A DNA stretch of 64,000 bases from Aplidium turbinatum (GCA_918807975.1 OU964921.1:18688498-18752497); one strand, 5' to 3'; positions 10,918 to 24,467 are shown, counted from the stretch's first letter. Made by a program: numbers and translations. The notes: generated by a model from the sequence alone, not told the origin.

Positions 10918-11085
10918 AATAATGTTCACTTTTAGTACGTAAATAAACTTTCTTAGACAATTTTTAATGACGTTAGTTCCAAACTAAAAGAATTAGATAG
11001 TTTCGCAAAAAAAAATTATTTTTCACTGTATGAAATGTCTTAGAAAAACTTCTGAAAAATTTCTTTGAAAAGACAATTTTTTTTC

Positions 11086-12217
11086 AATAATGTTCACTTT
11101 TAGTACGTAAAAAAGCTTTCTTAGACAATTTTTAATGACGTTAGTTCCAAACTAAAAGAATTAGATAGTTTCGCAAAAAAAAATTATTTTTCACTGTATG
11201 AAATGGTTTTGAAAAATTATTTTAAAAAGACAATTTTTTTTCAATAATGTTCACTTTTAGTACGTAACAAAGCTTTCTTAGACAATTTTTAATGACGTTC
11301 GTTCCAAACTAAAAGAATTAGATAGTTTCGCAAAAAAAAATTATTTTTTACTGTATGAAATGTTTTTGAAAAATTTTTGAAAAATTTTTTTGAAAAGACA
11401 ATTTTTTTTCAATAATGTTCACTTTTAGTACGTAAATAAACTTTCTTAGACAATTTTTAATGACGTTAGTTCCAAACTAAAAGAATTAGATAGTTTCGCA
11501 AAAAAAAATTATTTTTCACAGTATGAAATGTCTTAGAAAAACTTTTGAAAAATTTTTTTGAAAAGACAATTTTTTTTCAATAATGTTCACTTTTGGTACG
11601 TAAAAAAACTTTCTTAGACAATTTTTAATGACGTTAGTTCCAAACTAAAAGAATTAGATGGTTTCGCAAAAAAAAAATTATTTTTCACTGTATGAAATGT
11701 CTTGGAAAAAGTTTTTTGTAAAGACAAGTTTTTTCAATGATGTTCACTTTTAGTACGTAAATAAACTTTCTTAGACAATTTTTAATGACATTAGTTCCAA
11801 ACTAAAAGAATTAGATAGTTTCGCAAAAAAAAACTATTTTTCACTTTATGAAATGTCTTGGAAAAATTTTTTTGAAAAGACAATTTTTTTTCAATAATGT
11901 TCACTTTTAGTACGTAAAAAAACTTTCTTAGACAATTTTTAATGACGTTAGTTCCAAACTAAAAGAATTAGATAGTTTCCCAAAAAAAATTTATTTTTCA
12001 CTGTATGAAATGTCTTGGAAATAGTTTTTTGAAAAGACAATTTTTTTTCAATAATGTTCACTTTTGGTACGTAAAAAAACTTCCTTAGACAATTTTTAAT
12101 GACGTTAGTTCCAAACTAAAAGAATTAGATAGTTTCGCAAAAAAAATTTATTTTTCACTGTATGAAATGTCTTAGAAAAACTTTTGAAAAATTTTTTTGA
12201 AAACACAATTTTTTTTC
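11086..12217 (+). repeat. transitional monomers between the P-HOR and the 1.48-kb HOR
   Basis: Seven monomers of mixed type. The unit at 11086 joins an AAAAAAGCTTTC left part to a D tail (GGTTTTG, ATTTTAAAAAGAC), and the next has AACAAAGCTTTC with GTTCGTTCC, an E variant. TTGGTACG units and AAATTTATTTTTCACTG units follow. No clean tandem period was found by eye. Confidence 0.7.
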
Positions 12218-13203
12218 GATAATGTTCACTTTTAGTACGTAAAAAAACTTTCTTAGACAATTTTTAATGACGTTAGTTCCAAACTAAAAGAATTAGATAG
12301 TTTTGCAAAAAAAAAAAGTTTTTCACTGTATGAAATGTTTTTAAAAAATTTTTTTGAAAAGACAATTTTTTTTCAATAATGTTCACTTTTAGTACGTTAC
12401 AAAACTTCCTTAGACAATTTTTAATGACGTTAGTTCCAAACTAAAAGAATTAGATAGTTTCGCAAAAAAAAATTATTTTTCACTGTATGAAATGTCCTTG
12501 AAAAATTTTTGAAAAATTTTTTTGAAAAGACAATTTTTTTTCAATAATGTTCACTTTTAGTACGTAAATAAACTTTCTTAGACAATTTTTAATGACGTTA
12601 GTTCCAAACTAAAAGAATTAGATAGTTTCGCAAAAAAAAATTAATTTTCACTGTATGAAATGTCTTGGAAAAATTTCTGAAAAATTTCTTTGATAAGACA
12701 ATTTTTTTTCAATAATGTTCACTTTTAGTACGTAAAAAAACTTTCTTAGACAATTTTTAATGACGTTAGTTCCAAACTAAAAGAATTAGATAGTTTTCCA
12801 AAAAAAAAAAGTTTTTCACTGTATGAAATGGTTTTGAAAAATTTTTTTAAAAAGACAATTTTTTTTCAATAATGTTCACTTTTAGTACGTAACAAAACTT
12901 TCTTAGACAATTTTTAATGACGTTCGTTCCAAACTAAAAGAATTAGATAGTTTCGCAAAAAAAAATTATTTTTTACTGTATGAAATGTTTTTGAAAAATT
13001 TTTGAAAAATTTTTTTGAAAAGACAATTTTTTTTCAATAATGTTCACTTTTAGTACGTAAATAAACTTTCTTAGACAATTTTTAATGACCTTAGTTCCAA
13101 ACTAAAAGAATTAGATAGTTTCGCAAAAAAAAATTATTTTTCACTGTATGAAATGTCTTAGAAAAATTTCTGAATAATTTCTTTGAAAAGACAATTTTTT
13201 TTC
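12218..13203 (+). repeat. cassette A'-B-C-D-E-F (986 bp)
   Basis: A' 12218-12374, B 12375-12542, C 12543-12710, D 12711-12867, E 12868-13035, F 13036-13203. The lengths are exactly 157, 168, 168, 157, 168 and 168. The A' unit begins CGATAATG, as in the later HOR copies. Confidence 0.88.
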
Positions 13204-14172
13204 AATAATGTTCACTTTTAGTACGTAAGTAAACTTTCTTAGACAATTTTTAATGATGTTAGTTCCAAACTAAAAGAATTAGGTAGTTTCGCAAAAAAAA
13301 ATTATTTTTCACTGTATGAAATGTCTTAGAAAAGTTTCTGAAAAATTTCTTTGAAAAGACAATTTTTTTTCAATAATGTTCACTTTTAGTACGTAAATAA
13401 ACTTTCTTAGACAATTTTTAATGACGTTAGTTCCAAACTAAAAGAATTAGATAGTTTCGCAAAAAAAAATTATTTTTCACTGTATGAAATGTCTTGGAAA
13501 AAGTTTTTGAAAAGACAAGTTTTTTTCAATGATGTTCACTTTTAGTACGTAACAAAACTTTCTTAGACAATTTTTAATGACATTAGTTCCAAACTAAAAG
13601 AATTAGATAGTTTCGCAAAAAAAAATTATTTTTCACTCTAAGAAATGTCTTAGAAAAATTTTTTTGAAAAGACAATTTTTTTTCAATAATGTTCACTTTT
13701 AGTACGTAAATAAACTTTCTTAGACAATTTTTAATGACGTTAGTTCCAAACTAAAAGAATTAGATAGTTTCGCAGAAAAAAATTATTTTTTAATGCATGA
13801 AATGTCTTGGAAAAGTTTTTGAAAAACTTTTGAAAAGACAATTTTTTTCAATAATGTTCACTTTAGTACGTAAAAAAACTTTCTTAGACAATTTTTAATG
13901 ACGTTAGTTTCAAACTAAAAGAATTAGATTGTTTCGCAAAAAAAAATTATTTTTCACTGTATGAAATGTTTTACAAAATTTTTGAAAAATTTGTTTGAAA
14001 AGACAATTTTTTTTCAATAATGTTCACTATTGGTACGTAAAAAAACTTTCTTAGACAATTTTTAATGACATTAGTTCCAAACTAAAAGAATTAGATAGTT
14101 TCGCAAAAAAAAATTATTTTTCACTGTATGAAATGTCTTGGAAATAGTTTTTTGAAAAGACAATTTTTTTTC
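13204..14172 (+). repeat. mixed monomers with a K unit and an N-like unit
   Basis: Six units between two cassettes: F-like units, one with ATGATGT, a K unit (TTGGAAAAAGTTTTTG, GACAAG, CAATGATG), an L-like unit with CACTCTAAGAAATG, a unit with GCAGAAAAAAATT and TTAATGCATG, and an N-like unit (TTCACTTTAG, GTTTCAAAC). The GCAGAAAA unit recurs at 30926 and 37627. Confidence 0.7.
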
Positions 14173-15651
14173 AATAATGTTCACTTTTGGTACGTAAAAG
14201 AACTTTCTTAGACAATTTTTAATGACGTTAGTTCCAAACTAAAGGAATTAGATAGTTTTGCAAAAAAAAAAAGTTTTTCACTGTATGAAATGTTTTGGAA
14301 AAATTTTTTTGAAAAGACAATTTTTTTTCAATAATGTTCACTTTTAGTACGTTACAAAACTTCCTTAGACAATTTTTAATGACGTTAGTTCCAAACTAAA
14401 AGAATTAGATAGTTTCGCAAAAAAAAATTATTTTTCACTGTATGAAATGTCCTTGAAAAATTTTTGAAAAATTTCTTTGAAAAGACAATTTTCTTTCAAT
14501 AATGTTCACTTTTAGTACGTAAATAAACTTTCTTAGACAATTTTTAATGACGTTCGTTCCAAACTAAAAGAATTAGATAGTTTCGCAAAAAAAAATTAAT
14601 TTTCACTGTATGAAATGTCTTAGAAAAATTTCTGAAAAATTTCTTTGATAAGACAATTTTTTTTCAATAATGTTCACTTTTAGTACGTAAAAAAACTTTC
14701 TTAGACAATTTTTAATGACGTTAGTTCCAAACTAAAAGAATTAGATAGTTTTCCAAAAAAAAAAAGTTTTTCACTGTATGAAATGGTTTTGAAAAATTTT
14801 TTTAAAAAGACAATTTTTTTTCAATAATGTTCACTTTTATTACGTAACAAAACTTTCTTAGACAATTTTTAATGACGTTCGTTCCAAACTAAAAGAATTA
14901 GATAGTTTCGCAAAAAAAAATTATTTTTTACTGTATGAAATGTTTTTGAAAAATTTTTGAAAAATTTTTTTGAAAAGACAATTTTTTTTCAATAATGTTC
15001 ACTTTTAGTACGTAAATAAACTTTCTTAGACAATTTTTAATGACGTTAGTTCCAAACTAAAAGAATTAGATAGTTTCGCAAAAAAAATTTATTTTTCACT
15101 GTATGAAATGTCTTAGAAAAACTTCTGAAAAATTTCTTTGAAAAGACAATTTTTTTTCAATAATGTTCACTTTTAGTACGTAAATAAACTTTCTTAGACA
15201 ATTTTTAATGACGTTAGTTCCAAACTAAAAGAATTAGATAGTTTCGCAAAAAAAAATTATTTTTCACTGTATGAAATGTCTTAGAAAAATTTCTTTGAAA
15301 AGACAATTTTTTTTCAATAATGTTCACTTTTAGTACGTAAATAAACTTTCTTAGACAATTTTTAATGATGTTAGTTCCAAACTAAAAGAATTAGATAGTT
15401 TCGCAAAAAAAAATTATTTTTCACTGTATGAAATGTCTTAGAAAAATTTCTGAAAAATTTCTTTGAAAAGACAATTTTTTTTCAATAATGTTCACTTTTG
15501 GTACGTAAAAGAACTTTCTTAGACAATTTTTAATGACGTTAGTTCCAAACTAAAAGAATTAGATAGTTTCGCAAAAAAAATTTATTTTTCACTGTATGAA
15601 ATGTCTTAGAAAAACTTTTGAAAAATTTTTTTGAAAACACAATTTTTTTTC
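14173..15651 (+). repeat. 1.48-kb nine-monomer HOR, copy 1 (1479 bp)
   Basis: A' 14173, B 14330, C 14498, D 14666, E 14823, F 14991, F-short 15159-15315 (157 bp, the 11-bp piece missing), then 15316 (ATGATGT) and 15484. The sum is 3 x 157 + 6 x 168 = 1479. The A' unit here has GTTTTGGAAAAA and AAAGGAATTAG; the same pair of variants is in copy 2. Confidence 0.9.
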
Positions 15652-17141
15652 GATAATGTTCACTTTTAGTACGTAAAAAAACTTTCTTAGACAATTTTTA
15701 ATGACGTTAGTTCCAAACTAAAGGAATTAGATAGTTTTGCAAAAGAAAAAAGTTTTTCACTGTATGAAATGTTTTGGAAAAATTTTTTTGAAAAGACAAT
15801 TTTTTTTCAATAATGTTCACTTTTAGTACGTTACAAAACTTCCTTAGACAATTTTTAATGACGTTAGTTCCAAACTAAAAGAATTAGATAGTTTCGCAAA
15901 AAAAAATTATTTTTCACTGTATGAAATGTCCTTGAAAAATTTTTGAAAAATTTCTTTGAAAAGACAATTTTTTTTCAATAATGTTCACTTTTAGTACGTA
16001 AATAAACTTTCTTAGACAATTTTTAATGACGTTCGTTCCAAACTAAAAGAATTAGATAGTTTCGCAAAAAAAAATTAATTTTCACTGTATGAAATGTCTT
16101 AGAAAAATTTCTGAAAAATTTCTTTGATAAGACAATTTTTTTTCAATAATGTTCACTTTTAGTACGTAAAAAAACTTTCTTAGACAATTTTTAATGACGT
16201 TAGTTCCAAACTAAAAGAATTAGATAGTTTTCAAAAAAAAAAAAGTTTTTCACTGTATGAAATGGTTTTGAAAAATTTTTTTAAAAAGACAATTTTTTTT
16301 CAATAATGTTCACTTTTAGTACGTAACAAAACTTTCTTAGACAATTTTTAATGACGTTCGTTCCAAAATAAAAGAATTAGATAGTTTCGCAAAAAAAAAT
16401 TATTTTTTACTGTATGAAATGTTTTTGAAAAATTTTTGAAAAATTTTTTTGAAAAGACAATTTTTTTTCAATAATGTTCACTTTTAGTACGTAAATAAAC
16501 TTTCTTAGACAATTTTTAATGACGTTAGTTCCAAACTAAAAGAATTAGATAGTTTCGCAAAAAAAAATTATTTTTCACTGTATGAAATGTCTTAGAAAAA
16601 CTTCTGAAAAATTTCTTTGAAAAGACAATTTTTTTTCAATAATGTTCACTTTTAGTACGTAAATAAACTTTCTTAGACAATTTTTAATGACGTTAGTTCC
16701 AAACTAAAAGAATTAGATAGTTTCGCAAAAAAAAATTATTTTTCACTGTATGAAATGTCTTAGAAAAATTTCTGAAAAATTTCTTTGAAAAGACAATTTT
16801 TTTTCAATAATGTTCACTTTTAGTACGTAAATAAACTTTCTTAGACAATTTTTAATGATGTTAGTTCCAAACTAAAAGAATTAGATAGTTTCGCAAAAAA
16901 AAATTATTTTTCACTGTATGAAATGTCTTAGAAAAATTTCTGAAAAATTTCTTTGAAAAGACAATTTTTTTTCAATAATGTTCACTTTTAGTACGTAAAA
17001 AAACTTTCTTAGACAATTTTTAATGACGTTAGTTCCAAACTAAAGGAATTAGATGGTTTCGCAAAAAAAATTTATTTTTCACTGTATGAAATGTCTCAGA
17101 AAAACTTTTGAAAAATTTTTTTGAAAACACAATTTTTTTTC
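15652..17141 (+). repeat. 1.48-kb nine-monomer HOR, copy 2 (1490 bp)
   Basis: A' 15652, B 15809, C 15977, D 16145, E 16302, F 16470, second F at 16638 in the long form, then the ATGATGT unit and the AAATTTATTT unit. It is 11 bp longer than copy 1 because the second F keeps the 11-bp piece, so a single length-class switch separates the two copies. Confidence 0.9.
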
Positions 17142-18597
17142 GATAATGTTCACTTTTAGTACGTAAGAAAACTTTCTTAGACAATTTTTAATGACGTTAG
17201 TTCCAAACTAAAAGAATTAGATAGTTTTGCAAAAAAAAAAAGTTTTTCACTGTATGAAATGTTTTTGAAAATCTTTTTTGAAAAGACAATTTTTTTTCAA
17301 TAATGTTCACTTTTAGTACGTAAATAAACTTTCTTAGACAATTTTTAATGACGTTAGTTCCAAACTAAAAGAATTAGATAGTTTCGCAAAAAAAAATTAT
17401 TTTTCACAGTATAAAATGTCTTGGAAAAAGTTTTTGAAAAGACAAGTTTTTTTCAATGATGTTCACTTTTAGTACGTAACAAAACTTTCTTAGACAATTT
17501 TTAATGACATTAGTTCCAAACTAAAAGAATTAGATAGTTTCGCAAAAAAAAATTATTTTTCACTCTAAGAAATGTCTTAGAAAAATTTTTTTGAAAAGAC
17601 AATTTTTTTTCAATAATGTTCACTTTTAGTACGTAAATAAACTTTCTTAGACAATTTTTAATGACGTTAGTTCCAAACTAAAAGAATTAGATAGTTTTCC
17701 AAAAAAAAAAAGTTTTTCACTGTATGAAATGGTTTTGAAAAATTTTTTTAAAAAGACAATTTTTTTTCAATAATGTTCACTTTTAGTACGTAACAAAACT
17801 TTCTTAGACAATTTTTAATGACGTTCGTTCCAAACTAAAAGAATTAGATAGTTTCGCAAAAAAAAATTATTTTTTACTGTATGAAATGTTTTTGAAAAAT
17901 TTTTGAAAAATTTTTTTGAAAAGACAATTTTTTTTCAATAATGTTCACTTTTAGTACGTAAATAAACTTTCTTAGACAATTTTTAATGACGTTAGTTCCA
18001 AACTAAAAGAATTAGATAGTTTCGCAAAAAAAATTTATTTTTCACTGTATGAAATGTCTTAGAAAAACTTCTGAAAAATTTCTTTGAAAAGACAATTTTT
18101 TTTCAATAATGTTCACTTTTAGTACGTAAATAAACTTTCTTAGACAATTTTTAATGACGTTAGTTCCAAACTAAAAGAATTAGATAGTTTCGCAAAAAAA
18201 AATTATTTTTCACTGTATGAAATGTCTTAGAAAAATTTCTTTGAAAAGACAATTTTTTTTCAATAATGTTCACTTTTAGTACGTAAATAAACTTTCTTAG
18301 ACAATTTTTAATGATGTTAGTTCCAAACTAAAAGAATTAGATAGTTTCGCAAAAAAAAATTATTTTTCACTGTATGAAATGTCTTAGAAAAATTTCTGAA
18401 AAATTTCTTTGAAAAGACAATTTTTTTTCAACAATGTTCACTTTTAGTACGTAAATAAACTTTCTTAGACAATTTTTAATGACGTTAGTTCCAAACTAAA
18501 GGAATTAGATAGTTTCGCAAAAAAAATTTATTTTTCACTGTATGAAATGTCTTAGAAAAACTTTTGAAAAATTTTTTTGAAAACACAATTTTTTTTC
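17142..18597 (+). repeat. 1.48-kb HOR, copy 3 with B-C replaced by K-L (1456 bp)
   Basis: Begins with A' at 17142 and ends at the next A' (18598). Where copies 1 and 2 have B-C it has K (from 17299) and L (CACTCTAAGAAATG), then D at 17612, E, F, F-short, the ATGATGT unit and the AAATTTATTT unit. Nine monomers as before, but two are of short type. This is a dimer swap within an otherwise conserved HOR. Confidence 0.85.
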
Positions 18598-19883
18598 GAT
18601 AATGTTCACTTTTAGAACGTAAAAAAACTTTCTTAGACAATTTTTAATGACGTTAGTTCCAAACTAAAAGAATTAGATAGTTTTGCAAAAAAAAAAAGTT
18701 TTTCACTGTATGAAATGTTTTTGAAAAATTTTTTTGAAAAGACAATTTTTTTTCAATAATGTTCACTTTTAGTACGTAAATAAACTTTCTTAGACAATTT
18801 TTAATGACGTTAGTTCCAAACTAAAAGAATTAGATAGTTTCGCAAAAAAAAATTATTTTTCACTGTATGAAATGTCTTGGAAAAAGTTTTTGAAAAGACA
18901 AGTTTTTTTCAATGAGGTTCACTTTTAGTACGTAACAAAACTTTCTTAGACAATTTTTAATGACATTAGTTCCAAACTAAAAGAATTAGATAGTTTTGCA
19001 AAAAAAATTATTTTTCACTGTATGAAATATCCTAGAAAAGTTTTTGAAAAATTTTTTTGAAAGCACAATTTTTTTTCAATAATGTTCACTTTTGGTACGT
19101 AAAAAAACTTTCTTAGACAATTTTTAATGACATTAGTTCCAAACTAAAAGAATTAGATAGTTTCGCAAAAATTTTTCACTGTATGAAATGTCTTGGAAAA
19201 ATTTTTTTAAAAAGACAATTTTTTTTCAATAATGTTCACTTTTAGTACGTAAAAAAACTTTCTTAGACAATTTTTAATGACGTTAGTTCCAAACTAAAAG
19301 AATTAGATAGTTTCGCAAAAAAAAATTATTTTTCACGGTATGAAATGTCTTAGAAAAAGTTTTTTGAAAAGACAAGTTTCTTTCAATGATGTTCACTTTT
19401 AGTACGTAACAAAACTTTCTTAGACAATTTTTAATGACGTTAGTTCCAAACTAAAAGAATTAGATAGTTTCCTAAAAAAAAATTATTTTTTACTGTATGA
19501 AATGTCTTAGAAAAATTTTTGTAAAATTTTTTTGAAAAGACAATTTTTTTTCAATAATGTTCACTTTTAGTTCGTAAATAAACTTTCTTAGACAATTTTT
19601 AATGACGTTAGTTATAAACTAAAAGAATTAGAGAGTTTTGCAAAAAAAATTATTTTTTACTGCATGAAATGTCTTGAAAAGTTTTTGAGAAACTTTTGAA
19701 AAAGACAATTTTTTTCAATAATGTTCACTTTAGTACGTAAAAAAACTTTCTTAGACAATTTTTAATGACGTTAGTTTCAAACTAAAAGAATTAGATTGTT
19801 TCGCAAAAAAAAATTATTTGTCACTGTATGAAATGTCTTAGAAAAGTTTTTGAAAAATTTTTTTGAAAAGGCAATTTTTTTTT
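18598..19883 (+). repeat. transitional monomers right of the 1.48-kb HOR
   Basis: Starts with a further A' (TTTAGAACG) and K, then changes into units with GACATTAG, TTGGTACG, AAGCTTT-type and the M-N pair (about 19.55-19.88 kb). One unit near 19166 has a shortened A tract (TTTCGCAAAAATTTTTCACT), so the A9 and the following TTATT are partly lost. Confidence 0.7.
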
Positions 19884-20354
19884 AATAATGTTCACTTTTA
19901 GTACGTAAAAAAACTTTCTTAGACAATTTTTAATGACGTTAGTTCCAAACAAAAAGAATTAGATAGTTTTCCAAAAAAAAAAAGTTTTTCACTGTATGAA
20001 ATGGTTTTGAAAAATTATTTTAAAAAGACAATTTTTTTTCAATAATGTTCACTTTTAGTACGTAAAAAAACTTTCTTAGACAATTTTTAATGACGTTAGT
20101 TCCAAACTAAAAGAATTAGATAGTTTTCCAAAAAAAAAAAGTTTTTCACTGTATGAAATGGTTTTGAAAAATTATTTTAAAAAGACAATTTTTTTTCAAT
20201 AATGTTCACTTTTAGTACGTAAAAAAACTTTCTTAGACAATTTTTAATGACGTTAGTTCCAAACTAAAAGAATTAGATAGTTTTCCAAAAAAAAAAAGTT
20301 TTTCACTGTATGAAATGGTTTTGAAAAATTATTTTAAAAAGACAATTTTTTTTC
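19884..20354 (+). repeat. type D homotrimer (3 x 157 bp)
   Basis: Three successive D monomers, 19884-20040, 20041-20197 and 20198-20354, each with TTTTCCAAAA, GGTTTTG and ATTTTAAAAAGAC. The first differs by AAACAAAAAG for AAACTAAAAG. The third is also the first unit of the 4.27-kb HOR copy 1, so monomer-level amplification sits exactly on the HOR edge. Confidence 0.88.
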
Positions 20355-23300
20355 AATAATGTTCACTTTTAGTACGTAACAAAACTTTCTTAGACAATTT
20401 TTAATGACGTTCGTTCCAAACTAAAAGAATTAGATAGTTTCGCAAAAAAAAATTATTTTTCACTGTATGAAATGTCTTAGAAAAGTTTTTGAAAATTTTT
20501 TTTGAAAAGACAATTTTTTTTCAATAATGTTCACTTTTAGTACGTAAAAAAGCTTTCTTAGACAATTTTTAATGACGTTAGTTCCAAACTAAAAGAATTA
20601 GATAGTTTCGCAAAAAAAAATTATTTTTCACGGTATGAAATGTCTTGGAAAAAGTTTTTTGAAAAGACAAGTTTTTTTCAATGATGTTCACTTTTAGTAC
20701 GTAAAAAAGCTTTCTTAGACAATTTTTAATGACGTTAGTTCCAAACTAAAAGAATTAGATAGTTTCCTAAAAAAAAATTATTTTTTACTGTATGAAATGT
20801 CTTAGAAAAATTTTTGAAAATTTTTTTTGAAAAGACAATTTTTTTTCAATAATGTTCACTTTTAGTTCGTAAATAAACTTTCTGTGACAATTTTTAATGA
20901 CGTTAGTTCCAAACTAAAAGAATTAGAGAGTTTTGCAAAAAAAAATTATTTTTTACTGCATGAAATGTCTTGAAAGAGTTTTTGAGAAACTTTTGAAAAA
21001 GACAATTTTTTCAATAATGTTCGCTTTAGTACGTAAAAAAACTTTCTTAGACAATTTTTAATGACGTTAGTTTCAAACTAAAAGAATTAGATTGTTTCGC
21101 AAAAAAAAATTATTTTTCACTGTATGAAATGTCATAGAAAAGTTTTTGAAAAATTTTTTTGAAAAGGCAATTTTTTTTTAGTAATGTTCACTTTTAGTAC
21201 GTAAAAAAACTTTCTTAGACAATTTTTAATGACGTTAGTTCCAAACTAAAAGAATTAGATAGTTTCGCAAAAAAAAATTATTTTGCACAGTATGAAATGT
21301 CTTGGAAAAATTTTTTTGAAAAGACAATTTTTTTTCAATAATGTTCACTTTTAGTACGTAAAAAAACTTCCTTAGATGATTTTTAATGACGTTAGTTCCA
21401 AACTAAAAGAATTAGATAGTTTCGCAAAAAAAAATTATTTTTCACTGTATGAAATGTCTTAGAAAAAATTTTGAAAAATTTGTTTGAAAACACAATTTTT
21501 TTTCGATAATGTTCACTTTTAGTACGTAAAAAAACTTTCTTAGACAATTTTTAATGACGTTAGTTCCAAACAAAAAGAATTAGATAGTTTCGCAAAAAAA
21601 AATTATTTTTCACTGTATGAAATGTCTTGGAAAAATTTTCTTAAAAAGACAATTTTTTTTTCAATAATGTTCACTTTTAGTACGTAAAAAAACTTTCTTA
21701 GACAATTTTTAATGACGTTAGTTCCAAACTAAAAGAATTAGATAGTTTCGCAAAAAAAAATTAATTTTCACTGTATGAAATGTCTTAGAAAACTTTCTGA
21801 AAAATTTCTTTGATAAGACAATTTTTTTTCAATAATGTTCACTTTTAGTACGTAAATAAACTTTCTTTGGCAATTTTTAATGACGTTAGTTCCAAACTAA
21901 ACGAATTAGATAGTTTAGCAAAAAAAAAAAGTTGTTCACTGTATGAAATGTTTTTAAAAAATTTGTTTGAAAAGACAATTTTTTTTCAATAATGTTCACT
22001 TTTAGTACGTTACAAAACTTCCTTAGACAATTTTTAATGACGTTAGTTCCAAACTAAAAGAATTAGATAGTTTCGCAAAAAAAAATAATTTTTCACTGTA
22101 TGAAATGTCCTTGAAAAATTTTTGAAAAATTTTTTTGAAAAGACAATTTTTTTCAATAATGTTCACTTTTAGTACGTAAATAAACTTTCTTAGACAATTT
22201 TTAATGACGTTAGTTCCAAACTAAAAGAATTAGATAGTTTCGCAAAAAAAAAAAGTTTTTCACTGTATGAAATGGTTTTGAAAAATTATTTTAAAAAGAC
22301 AATTTTTTTTCAATAATGTTCACTTTTAGTACGTAACAAAACTTTCTTAGACAATTTTTAATGACGTTAGTTCCAAACAAAAAGAATTAGATAGTTTCGC
22401 AAAAAAAAATTATTTTTTACTGTATGAAATGTTTTTGAAAAATTTTTGAAAAATTTTTTTGAAAAAACAATTTTTTTTCAATAATGTTCACTTTTAGTAC
22501 GTAAATAAACTTTCTTAGACAATTTTTAATGACGTTAGTTCCAAACTAAAAGAATTAGATAGTTTCGCAAAAAAAAATTATTTTTCACAGTATGAAATGT
22601 CTTAGAAAAGTTTTTGAAAAATTTTTTTGAAAAGACAATTTTTTTTCAATAATGTTCACTTTTGGTACGTAAAAAAACTTTCTTAGACAAGTTTTAATGA
22701 CGTTAGTTCCAAACTAAAAGAATTAGATAGTTTCGCAAAAAAAAATTAATTTTCACTGTATGAAATGTCTTAGAAAAATTTCTGAAAAATTTCTTTGATA
22801 AGACAATTTTTTTTCAATAATGTTCACTTTTAGTACGTAAATAAACTTTCTTTGGCAATTTTTAATGACGTTAGTTCCAAACTAAACGAATTAGATAGTT
22901 TTGCAAAAAAAAAAAGTTTTTCACTGTATGAAATGTTTTTAAAAAATTTGTTTGAAAAGACAATTTTTTTTCAATAATGTTCACTTTTAGTACGTTACAA
23001 AACTTCCTTAGACAATTTTTAATGACGTTAGTTCCAAACTAAAAGAATTAGATAGTTTCGCAAAAAAAAATTATTTTTCACTGTATGAAATGTCCTTGAA
23101 AAATTTTTGAAAAATTTTTTTGAAAAGACAATTTTTTTCAATAATGTTCACTTTTAGTACGTAAATAAACTTTTTTAGACAATTTTTAATGACGTTAGTT
23201 CCAAACTAAAAGAATTAGATAGTTTCGCAAAAAAAAAATAATTTTCACTGTATGAAATGTCTTAGAAAAATTTCTGAAAAATTTCTTTGATAAGACAATT

Positions 23301-24467
23301 TTTTTTCAATAATGTTCACTTTTAGTACGTAAAAAAACTTTCTTAGACAATTTTTAATGACGTTAGTTCCAAACTAAAAGAATTAGATAGTTTTCCAAAA
23401 AAAAAAAGTTTTTCACTGTATGAAATGGTTTTGAAAAATTTTTTTGAAAAGACAATTTTTTTTCAATAATGTTCACTTTTAGTACGTAAATAAACTTTCT
23501 TAGACAATTTTTAATGACGTTAGTTCCAAACTAAAAGAATTAGATAGTTTCGCAAAAAAAAAATTATTTTTCACAGTATGAAATGTCTTAGAAAAGTTTT
23601 TGAAAAATTTTTTTGAAAAGACAATTTTTTTTCAATAATGTTCACTTTTGGTACGTAAAAAAACTTTCTTAGACAAGTTTTAATGACGTTAGTTCCAAAC
23701 TAAAAAATAGTTTCGCAAAAAAAAATTATTTTTCACTGTATGAAATGTCTTAGAAAAATTTCTGAAAAATTTCTTTGAAAAGACAATTTGTTTTCAATAA
23801 TGTTCACTTTTAGTACGTAAATAAACTTTCTTAGACAATTTTTAATGATGTTAGTTCCAAACTAAAAGAATTAGATAGTTTCGCAAAAAAAAATTATTTT
23901 TCACTGTATGAAATGTCTTAGAGAAATTTCTGAAAAATTTCTTTGAAAAGACAATTTTTTTTCAATAATGTTCACTTTTTGTACGTAAAAAAACTTTCTT
24001 AGACAATTTTCAATGACGTTAGTTCCAAACTAAAGGAATTAGATAGTTTCGCAAAAAAAAATTATTTTTCACTGTATGAAATGTCTTAGAAAAATTTCTG
24101 AAAAATTTCTTTGAAAAGACAATTTTTTTTCAATAATGTTCACTTTTTGTACGTAAAAAAACTTTCTTAGACAATTTTTAATGACGTTAGTTCCAAACTA
24201 AAGGAATTAGATAGTTTCGCAAAAAAAATTTATTTTTCACTGTATGAAATGTCTTAGAAAAATTTCTGAAAAATTTTTTTGAAAAGACAATTTTTTTTCA
24301 ATAATGTTCACTTTTAGTACGTAAATAAACTTTCTTAGACAATTTTTAATGACGTTAGTTCCAAACTAAAAGAATTAGATAGTTTCGCAAAAAAAAATTA
24401 TTTTTCACTGTATGAAATGTCTTAGAAAAATTTCTGAAAAATTTCTTTGAAAAGACAATTTTTTTTC
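20198..24467 (+). repeat. 4.27-kb HOR, copy 1 (4270 bp)
   Basis: About 26 monomers beginning D, E/other, AAGCTTTC, TTTCCT, M, N, GCACAG, CTTCC/GATGATTTTT, then A-B, a C/D hybrid, E, a CACAGTATG unit, a TTGGTACG unit, A-B-C-D, and a run of F-like units. Everything from 20198 matches 24468 onward at a constant offset of 4270. Just upstream the two differ (ATTATTTTAA against ATTTCTTTGA), which fixes the left edge. Confidence 0.93.
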
